DNA of 18,257 nt from Pseudomonadota bacterium (GTDB lineage Bacteria > Pseudomonadota > Alphaproteobacteria > Rhodospirillales > 2-02-FULL-58-16), in assembly GCA_022567015.1 (NCBI GenBank), contig JADFHR010000026.1, positions 1-18,257 on the forward strand. The letters are read 5' to 3'. Positions 13,408-18,257 of this stretch are shown here, one piece after another. Made by a program: the position numbers and the translations under genes. The notes under the pieces are model-generated. The model saw only the letters and a list, made by a program, of their open reading frames with translations, made no database searches and was not told where the DNA came from. Numbering within the stretch: position 1 is the stretch's first letter; the number at the start of each line of letters is the position of its first letter.

Positions 13408-14331
13408 TCATGCGTCGGCCAGCTCGTAGCGCACGGGCGTGGTGTAGGCCGGATCGTCGTGCAGCCGCCAATACATGTCCTTGAGCCGCGTCGTCACCGG
13501 CCCCGGCTGGCCGTCGCCCACGGGCCGGCCGTCGATGCTGCGCACCGGCATGATGCCGCCGGCGGTCGAGGTCAGGAACACCTCGTCGGCGCCGCGCAGG
13601 TCGTCCGCGCCGATGCGCCCGAGCCTTCCTTTGATGTTGAGCCCCGCCGAGAGCTCGAGCACCGTCCGCCGCGTCATCCCCTCGAGCACCCCGCGGTCGG
13701 GCGAGAGGAGCTCGCCGGCCCTGAGCGCGAAGATGTTCCAGCCGCGGCCCTCGGTGACGAAGCCGTCCCGGTCGAGCAGCACCGCGTAGCGGGCGTCCCG
13801 GTCGTAGGCCTCGAACAGCGCCTGCACGAAGTCGAGGCGGCCGAAGTTCTTCACCGTCGGGTCCACCGCCTCGGGCGGGATGCGGACGGTCTCGGCGATG
13901 ACGATGTCGCACCCGGTCTCCAGTTCTTCGGCCGAGACGACCGCGGAAAACGGCACCGCCCAGACGACGAGGCGGTTCTGGCACGTGCGCAGGTCCTTGT
14001 GCGCCGTCGCCGGCGAGCCGCGGGTGGCGATCACCGTGACCATGGACTCGGTCAGCCCGGCCCGCGCCACGCAGCCGTGCAGCACGTCGGCGACGCCGTC
14101 GCGGTCGTAGCCCAGGGTATCGTAGCGGCGCTGGGTGAGCGAGCGCTGCCAACGCTCCAGGTGATCGTCGAGGCGGAAGAACCGGCCCTTCCACACGTGC
14201 ACCGCGTCGTAGCACATGTCGGCGAGCTGGAACCCCATGTCCGTGACCGGCAGGCGAAGCTCGGAAAAGGCCATGAACGCGCCGTCCATGAAGCCGACAC
14301 CGGCGCTGCCGTACCCCGCTTTCTCCGTCAT
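13408..14331 (-). CDS. class IV PLP aminotransferase, close to (R)-selective amine transaminases
   Basis: 307 residues from the ATG at 14331 (GGGGAGGGG upstream); the frame extends to 14475 only through the repeat element. Fold-type IV markers: VHVWKGRFFRLDDHLERW (45-61), the PLP lysine Lys161 in VDPTVKNFGRLD, Glu194 in VTEGRGWNIF, and the phosphate-binding TSTAGGIMPV. Spacing Lys-to-Glu is 33, as in the Aspergillus (R)-amine transaminase I recall, which also has VRRVPPGAIDPTVKN and GGIMP. The family otherwise includes branched-chain and D-amino-acid aminotransferases, so exact substrates are open. Cytosolic. It is upstream of and parallel to the GntR regulator, but 165 bases and a hairpin lie between, so co-transcription is doubtful. 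Confidence 0.92.
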   Translation of the reverse strand: MTEKAGYGSAGVGFMDGAFMAFSELRLPVTDMGFQLADMCYDAVHVWKGRFFRLDDHLERWQRSLTQRRYDTLGYDRDGVADVLHGCVARAGLTESMVTVIATRGSPATAHKDLRTCQNRLVVWAVPFSAVVSAEELETGCDIVIAETVRIPPEAVDPTVKNFGRLDFVQALFEAYDRDARYAVLLDRDGFVTEGRGWNIFALRAGELLSPDRGVLEGMTRRTVLELSAGLNIKGRLGRIGADDLRGADEVFLTSTAGGIMPVRSIDGRPVGDGQPGPVTTRLKDMYWRLHDDPAYTTPVRYELADA

Positions 14332-14403
14332 CGCGCCCCTCCCCGGCGACACCCCTGGTACCACACCGTACAGAAAATTCCCATATGGCACCGCGACGGA
14401 TGT

Positions 14404-14461
14404 ATACCAAGGAGCGCCGATCATGACCCGACGAGCTGGCTTACCAAGGTTTTCGGCCCTA
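14404..14461 (+). repeat. 58-bp direct repeat, partial copy of the element's left end
   Basis: This unit begins ATACCAAGG, continues through GATCATGACCC and ends with GGCTTACCAAGGTTTTCGG (14438-14456). The next unit starts exactly 58 bases later with the same three landmarks at the same offsets. It looks like an extra copy of the left end of the adjacent inverted-repeat element. Confidence 0.75.
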
Positions 14462-14727
14462 ATACCAAGGGTCACTGATCATGACCCATAGAGACGGCTT
14501 ACCAAGGCTTTCGGCTAGGAGCGTGCGCTGTGGCGATGCGGGGCATCGCGAAGGGTGCGTGACGCCGTCCGAAAGCCTTGGTAAGCCGCCGTTGCGGTCG
14601 CGTATGCGGCCCGTCGGAGGGCGTCGGAAAGTTTTAACGATGCACCGCATCGCCTGCAACTTTCCTCCTACCCGACGAGCCGCCTACGCGATCTCCATGA
14701 GCCATGATCAGCGTCCCTTGGTATTAG
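14459..14727. mobile_element. MITE-like inverted-repeat element, non-coding
   Basis: Terminal inverted repeats at 14459-14485 and 14701-14727 match at 24 of 27 positions; the outer end is CTAATACCAAGGG. Inside is a perfect 20-bp inverted pair, 14495-14514 and 14569-14588 (CGGCTTACCAAGGCTTTCGG and its complement). A central hairpin GCGATGC-GGG-GCATCGC lies at 14533-14549. The right arm is about 100 bases longer than the left and carries its own hairpin. No protein is encoded. The outer CTA/TAG may be part of a target duplication, but this cannot be decided from one copy. Confidence 0.65.
14626..14665. repeat. nested hairpin in the longer arm of the element
   Basis: GGAAAGTT (14626-14633) pairs with AACTTTCC (14658-14665). 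Within it CGATGC (14638-14643) pairs with GCATCG (14647-14652) around a 3-base loop. The inner GATGC/GCATC motif echoes the central hairpin at 14533-14549, so the extra arm may be a duplicated, diverged core. Confidence 0.6.
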
Positions 14728-14761
14728 CATGCGGGAAATCTCAGCCCGGGAAGCGGTGGCC

Positions 14762-15031
14762 ATGTTCAATATGACGGGATACGTCGAACTCAAGCGCCTG
14801 CTCACGGAGGTTGAGGCGATCGAGGAGAAACTGACGCCCAACGAACTCGATATGCTGCGCAGCCTCAAGGCCAAGTACCTCGAGCCGCTGAACCCGGACC
14901 CCTTCGACGTGACCTCTCTCAATGTCATGGTGCGCAACGTGGAAATCCGCAGGGGCTACCGTTTCGACCCAAGGAAGGATGGAGGCCGGGTTATCAACCT
15001 TCCCCGCACCGGAGCCTCGAAAAAAAATTAG
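14762..15031 (+). CDS. small conserved-looking hypothetical protein
   Basis: 89 residues from ATG 14762, which has GGGAAG at a reasonable distance; ATG 14729 would give 100 residues but directly abuts the repeat element and lacks a ribosome site. The first part is helical and charged (VELKRLLTEVEAIEEKLTPNELDMLRSLKAKYLE), the rest is NPDPFDVTSLNVMVRNVEIR then basic RRGYRFDPRKDGGRV. There is no signal peptide, membrane segment or Cys cluster. Codon third positions are strongly G/C, supporting a real gene. I recognise no family. It is a short cytosolic protein, possibly an adaptor or regulator of a larger complex, but no partner is suggested by the neighbours. Confidence 0.7.
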   Translation: MFNMTGYVELKRLLTEVEAIEEKLTPNELDMLRSLKAKYLEPLNPDPFDVTSLNVMVRNVEIRRGYRFDPRKDGGRVINLPRTGASKKN

Positions 15032-15285
15032 CCCGCCGGCCCTCGCGGTTGGCCTGCCGCCGGCCGGCGCCTCGACCCTGCCATCGCCCGCCACCAGTTA
15101 TTTGGCGGCAGAGGCGGTGCACCGTCGGGGCTGGTCCGGCGCAAACAGTCTCCGTCCGACGACGAAAGTTGACGCGCACGGTCATCGGGATTGGCGGCCG
15201 ACGCCGGCGTAGCCTGCCCCTGGCCACCAGCGGGACAGCAAGGCCATGCCCCCCGGGGACGGATGACCCCGCCGTCGCGGCGCAC

Positions 15286-15323
15286 AAAAAGCCCCGGAAA
15301 CCGGCGTTCCCGGGGGTTTTTTT
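15286..15323. terminator. bidirectional intrinsic terminator
   Basis: A stem of CCCCGGAA against TTCCCGGGG (15293-15300 with 15307-15316, one bulged C) is preceded by AAAAA (15287-15291) and followed by seven T (15317-15323). It can stop transcription in both directions: rightward from the small hypothetical gene, and leftward from whatever once lay at 15340-15440. Confidence 0.75.
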
Positions 15324-15335
15324 ACATGGCAGTGG

Positions 15336-15363
15336 TGGTGGCGGAGGAAGGACTCCAACCCCC
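15336..15363 (-). other. tRNA 3'-end-like scrap (T arm, acceptor, CCA)
   Basis: The minus strand reads GGGGGTTGGAGTCCTTC and then CTCCGCCACCA. It can be read as a T arm (GGGGG, loop TTGGAGT, CCTTC with two G-U pairs), a 3' acceptor strand and ACCA, just before a terminator. The invariant C56 of TTCGA is G, and no matching 5' acceptor, D arm or anticodon arm was found upstream. It is therefore at most a decayed or partial tRNA (Ser-like end). Confidence 0.35.
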
Positions 15364-15492
15364 GGCGCAGGATCGCCGGCCCGGGGTCGGCGCGGCCGGG
15401 CGCGATCGACGCATTTTCGGTGGCCATCCTCACCCTCCGGTCATTTTGTCCGGCCGGCACCCGGCGCCATCACGTGGTCGCCCACCGCCCTT

Positions 15493-15501
15493 ATACCAAG
15501 G
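15493..15501 (+). repeat. isolated ATACCAAGG repeat terminus
   Basis: TATACCAAGGGGCGTCGATGAG upstream of aapJ shares the nonamer and the spacing to a GATSATG-like motif (GATGAG here, GATCATG in the element). It is probably a left-end relic. Confidence 0.5.
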
Positions 15502-15641
15502 GGCGTCGATGAGAATTGCGCTTAGTCCTTGAGGCTTTTCGCAGAATCATGGTACGGATTCAACTGGGTTCCTATTCCGGCTCCGCCGACTCAGGGGGAA
15601 CGGACGATAAGGAGCGTTTCTCAATCAGGGAGGAATTTCAC

Positions 15642-16649
15642 ATGCGGATTATCATCAGTCTCGTTGCCGCGTTTTTCATGGCCTCGGCGGCCAATGCCGG
15701 GACCCTGGAAGACGTCAAGGCCCGCGGCGTGCTCAACTGCATCGTCAACACCGGCCTGCCGGGGTTTTCCTACACGGATAAATCCGGCCGCTGGAAGGGC
15801 TTCGATGCCGACATGTGCCGTTCGCTGGCGGCCGCGGTTGTCGGCGACGGGGAAAAGGTCAAGTTCATCCCGGCCACCGGCAAGACCCGTTTCACGCTGC
15901 TGAACTCCAAGGAAGGCGACGTCATCTTCCGTAACACCACGTGGACCTTCGTCCGCGACGTCGACGTCAAGCTGACCTTCCTGCCCACCACCTACTATGA
16001 CGGCCAGGGCTTCATCATCCGCAAGTCCAAGGGCGTCAAAAGCGCCAAGGAACTCGACGGCGCCACGGTGTGCATCCAGACCGGCACGACGACCGAGCTG
16101 AACCTGGCCGACTACTTCCGCGCCAACAAGATCAGCTACAAGCCGGTGCCGATCGAGTCCAACGAGGAAGCGCGCAAGAACTACCTGGCCGACCGTTGCG
16201 ACACCTATACGACGGACGCTTCCGGTCTGGCCGCGACGCGCGCCACTTTCGACAAGCCGGACGACCACTTGATCCTTCCGGAAATCATTTCCAAGGAACC
16301 GCTGGGACCCGTCGTTCGTCATGGCGACGACCAGTGGGCGGACATCGTCCGCTGGACCGTTTACGCCTTGATCGCGGCAGAGGAGGACGGCATCACCGCC
16401 GCCAACGTCGACAAGATGGCCATGGATAAGAGCAACCCCAACGTCAGCCGTATGCTCGGTTCCGAAGGCAACTTGGGCGGAATGCTGGGTCTCGACAAGG
16501 CTTGGGCCAAGCGCGCCATCAAGGCGCAGGGCAATTACGCCGAAATTTTCGAGCGCAATGTCGGCTTGAAAACGCCGGTTGGCCTGGCCCGTGGCTTGAA
16601 CGCCCTTTACACCAACGGGGGTCTGCAATATTCCCCGCCGTTCAGGTAG
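15642..16649 (+). CDS. aapJ: general L-amino-acid ABC transporter, periplasmic binding protein
   Basis: 335 residues, close to rhizobial AapJ in length. Start at ATG 15642, eight bases after GGGAGGAA; 42 upstream codons in frame lack a ribosome site. Signal peptide MRIIISLVAAFFMASAANA, cut after ANA. The mature protein is a type-II periplasmic binding fold: LEDVKARGVLNCIVNTGLPG, SGRWKGFDADMCRSLAAAV, DVIFRNTTWTFVRD, DGATVCIQTGTTTELNLADY, and the AapJ-type long C-terminal tail with GLNALYTNGGLQYSPPFR. It captures a broad set of L-amino acids and delivers them to AapQM. It is first in the operon, followed by a strong hairpin that probably keeps its mRNA more abundant than the permease part. Confidence 0.95.
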   Translation: MRIIISLVAAFFMASAANAGTLEDVKARGVLNCIVNTGLPGFSYTDKSGRWKGFDADMCRSLAAAVVGDGEKVKFIPATGKTRFTLLNSKEGDVIFRNTTWTFVRDVDVKLTFLPTTYYDGQGFIIRKSKGVKSAKELDGATVCIQTGTTTELNLADYFRANKISYKPVPIESNEEARKNYLADRCDTYTTDASGLAATRATFDKPDDHLILPEIISKEPLGPVVRHGDDQWADIVRWTVYALIAAEEDGITAANVDKMAMDKSNPNVSRMLGSEGNLGGMLGLDKAWAKRAIKAQGNYAEIFERNVGLKTPVGLARGLNALYTNGGLQYSPPFR

Positions 16650-16683
16650 AACAGGGCTTTTCCTTGTGATTTGACAGGGCGAA

Positions 16684-16715
16684 ACGCGCCGGGCGGGATT
16701 TCCTGTCCGGCGCGT
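16684..16715 (+). promoter_or_regulatory. intercistronic hairpin between aapJ and aapQ
   Basis: A 14-bp stem (16684-16697 with 16702-16715; nine perfect outer pairs ACGCGCCGG/CCGGCGCGT, two G-U pairs further in) and an ATTT loop, followed by CCTGTTTTA. It lies 35 bases past the aapJ stop. Such structures commonly stabilise the binding-protein message or partly terminate transcription. Confidence 0.7.
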
Positions 16716-16798
16716 CCTGTTTTACGATAGTGAAGTCCGTCTTATCAGGCCCGGCGCCCGGGGCGGATAAACAAAGGGCGCAAGAACAGGGGGCAAGG

Positions 16799-18010
16799 GT
16801 GGCAGTGGTTGCGGGCCGGACAAGCGCGACAGGGGTAAGAGGCGCGCCGAATATTCTGCTTAGACTGTGGCGCAACAAGGATACGCGCTCGGTCATTTTG
16901 CAGGTCCTGACCATGGCCCTGCTGTTCGCGTTTCTGGCCTATATCATCAACAACGCGGTGCTCAACCTGGCGGTTCTCGGCAAGACCTTCAGCTTCGATT
17001 TCTTGGGCTTCCCCGCGTCCTACGACATCAACCAACGGCTGATCGAATACACCTCCCAAAGCACCCATTTCCGGGCCATGCTGGTGGGTATCCTGAACAC
17101 CGCCCTGGTCGCCTTCTTCGGCATCATCACGGCGACCATTGTCGGTTTCCTGTTCGGCATTATCCGGCTGTCCAACAACTGGATCGCCAGCCACATCGTT
17201 TATTGCATTATCGAATTCACCCGCAATGTCCCGGTCCTGCTCCACATCCTGTTGATCCACGGGATCATCGTCCATGTCCTGCCAAGCCCGCGTCAGGCCC
17301 ATACCCTTGCCGACAGCATTTTTCTTTCCAACCGGGGCTTGACCATTCCCGATCCGATTTTCGGCGAGGGGTTCTCTTATACCGTGATCGCCTTTTTCGT
17401 CGCCGTCGGCATCATCGTTACCTTCTACCGCTGGGCCCGGAAGGCCCGCGACGAGAGAGGCAAGATCTATCCCGTGTTCTGGATTTCCGTCGGCATTCTG
17501 TTCGGCCTGCCGTTTTTGGTATTCCTGTTGTCCGGCTCGCCGCTCGGTTGGGAGGTGCCAACGCTCGGGCGTTTCAATCTCAAGGGCGGGATCACCATGA
17601 TCCCGGAATTCCTCGCCCTGTGGCTGGCCTTGTCGCTGTATACGTCTGTTTTCATCGCCGAAATCGTCCGCGCCGGTATTCTGGCCATTTCCAAGGGCCA
17701 GTGGGAAGCCTCTCAGGCGGTCGGGCTCCAACGGAACCGGATTCTGCAATTGGTGATCATCCCGCAGGCGCTCCGGGTCATCATCCCGCCGCTGACCAGT
17801 CAATACCTGAATTTGACCAAGAATTCGTCCTTGGCCATCGCCATCGGCTACATGGATATCGTCGCCACCATCGGCGGCATCTCGATGATGCAGACGGGCA
17901 AGGAAATGGAATCGATGATCCTCGTGCTGTCGATTTACCTCTGTTTCTCGCTGGTCATCTCGGCGTTCATGAATTGGTACAACCAACGCATCAAGCTGGT
18001 GGAAAGGTAG
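16799..18010 (+). CDS. aapQ: general L-amino-acid ABC transporter, permease AapQ
   Basis: 403 residues if the GTG at 16799 is the start (GGGGG about six bases upstream), which fits the roughly 400-residue AapQ family; GTG 16730 would add 23 residues of poor character and lies right after the hairpin. Seen: family N-terminus LWRNKDTRSVILQVLTMALL, a large first periplasmic part, several membrane helices (for example VILQVLTMALLFAFLAYII, NTALVAFFGIITATIVGFL), EFTRNVPVLLHILL, and the cytoplasmic EAA loop EIVRAGILAISKGQWEASQA then VGL. Inner-membrane channel partner of AapM, energised by AapP. Followed after nine bases by aapM. Confidence 0.94.
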   Translation: MAVVAGRTSATGVRGAPNILLRLWRNKDTRSVILQVLTMALLFAFLAYIINNAVLNLAVLGKTFSFDFLGFPASYDINQRLIEYTSQSTHFRAMLVGILNTALVAFFGIITATIVGFLFGIIRLSNNWIASHIVYCIIEFTRNVPVLLHILLIHGIIVHVLPSPRQAHTLADSIFLSNRGLTIPDPIFGEGFSYTVIAFFVAVGIIVTFYRWARKARDERGKIYPVFWISVGILFGLPFLVFLLSGSPLGWEVPTLGRFNLKGGITMIPEFLALWLALSLYTSVFIAEIVRAGILAISKGQWEASQAVGLQRNRILQLVIIPQALRVIIPPLTSQYLNLTKNSSLAIAIGYMDIVATIGGISMMQTGKEMESMILVLSIYLCFSLVISAFMNWYNQRIKLVER

Positions 18011-18019
18011 GGGGAGGCC

Positions 18020-18257
18020 ATGACGCCCGGCAAAACGGAAGGACCCATCACCGTCACCGAGGACGGCGGTTATCTGCCCGGCACCCATCCGGATCTGCCG
18101 CCGCCGTCGAGCGTTCACGGCCCCATCCACTGGATCAGGGTCAACCTGTTCGGGTCCGTCGCCGACACCGCGCTAACCCTTCTCGCGGCTTATTTCCTGT
18201 ATTCCACCATCACCTTCCTCGTCGGCTGGATGTTCATCGATGCCGCCTTTACGGGCG
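18020..18257 (+). CDS. aapM: general L-amino-acid ABC transporter, permease AapM (5' part)
   Basis: ATG at 18020 directly behind GGGGAGG (18011-18017), nine bases after the aapQ stop. The 79 codons present give MTPGKTEGPITVTEDGGYLP, a Pro-rich stretch, HGPIHWIRVNLFGSVADTAL and a first membrane helix (LTLLAAYFLYSTITFLVGWMF), the usual start of AapM. It is truncated by the window edge; aapP should follow outside. Confidence 0.9.
   Translation, partial: MTPGKTEGPITVTEDGGYLPGTHPDLPPPSSVHGPIHWIRVNLFGSVADTALTLLAAYFLYSTITFLVGWMFIDAAFTG

Larger units (their letters stand above)
15032..15641. other. 610-base intergenic region
   Basis: Apart from the bidirectional terminator, the tRNA-end-like scrap and one ATACCAAGG copy at 15493-15501, nothing is recognised. 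The left 250 bases are very GC-rich with several small self-complementary GC patches (GCCGGCC type). The last 120 bases are less GC-rich and should hold the aapJ promoter, though no convincing -35/-10 pair was found. GGGAGGAA at 15628-15635 is the aapJ ribosome site. Confidence 0.5.

Noticed and set aside
14332..14475. N-terminal extension of the aminotransferase by 48 residues
   Set aside because: The extension is translated repeat element; a good ribosome site precedes ATG 14331.
15336..15434. A complete tRNA-Ser on the minus strand starting with GGTGAGG
   Set aside because: The span is about 99 bases, the acceptor pairs only 6 of 7 with wobbles, the D-loop GG and a plausible anticodon arm are missing, and C56 is changed.
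16745..18130. 461-residue minus-strand ORF over aapQ
   Set aside because: Highly polar Asp/Gln-rich composition is the antisense of a membrane protein; aapQ motifs are clear on the plus strand.

Overview
The window is high-GC DNA with dense coding and reads as a chromosomal segment of an alphaproteobacterium, most likely Rhodospirillales-like. This rests on three points: an aapJQM general amino-acid ABC transporter, third-codon G/C preference in nearly every gene, and a FixK/FnrL-type box. The species cannot be named from sequence alone.

Layout. At 1-1.0 kb there is a secreted rhodanese and a broken phosphonate-transporter locus in which a Tat-leader start is joined to the 3' end of a phnE-like permease, followed by a terminator. 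At 1.36-2.33 kb lies a malyl-CoA-lyase-like CitE-superfamily gene in visibly AT-richer DNA. At 2.5-4.5 kb a HAD phosphatase and a CurA-like NADPH oxidoreductase are divergent. At 4.56-6.4 kb there is a minus-strand operon of three lipoproteins, one BamE/SmpA-like and two sharing a paralogous domain. At 6.9-8.65 kb a ten-TPR protein carries a C-terminal 2OG-Fe(II) oxygenase-like domain.

The most interesting region is 8.7-13.3 kb. It holds a single-chain ETF (beta-alpha fusion), a COG2159-type amidohydrolase, a small membrane-anchored Cys-rich protein resembling DUF6455, and a HutC/UTRA GntR regulator. The same 14-base sequence, TATCTTATATAAGA, occurs in front of both the regulator and the amidohydrolase, so a shared operator is very likely. 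A perfect TTGAT-N4-ATCAA box stands at class-II distance before the Cys-rich gene. Together they suggest an unreported catabolic and electron-transfer module under ligand control and, at least in part, oxygen control.

At 13.4-14.3 kb there is a class IV aminotransferase close to (R)-selective amine transaminases. At 14.4-14.73 kb is a composite inverted-repeat (MITE-like) element whose ATACCAAGG terminus recurs at isolated intergenic sites across the window. A 90-100-residue orphan protein, a bidirectional terminator and a tRNA-3'-end-like scrap follow. The window ends in aapJ, aapQ and the start of aapM, with a strong hairpin between aapJ and aapQ.
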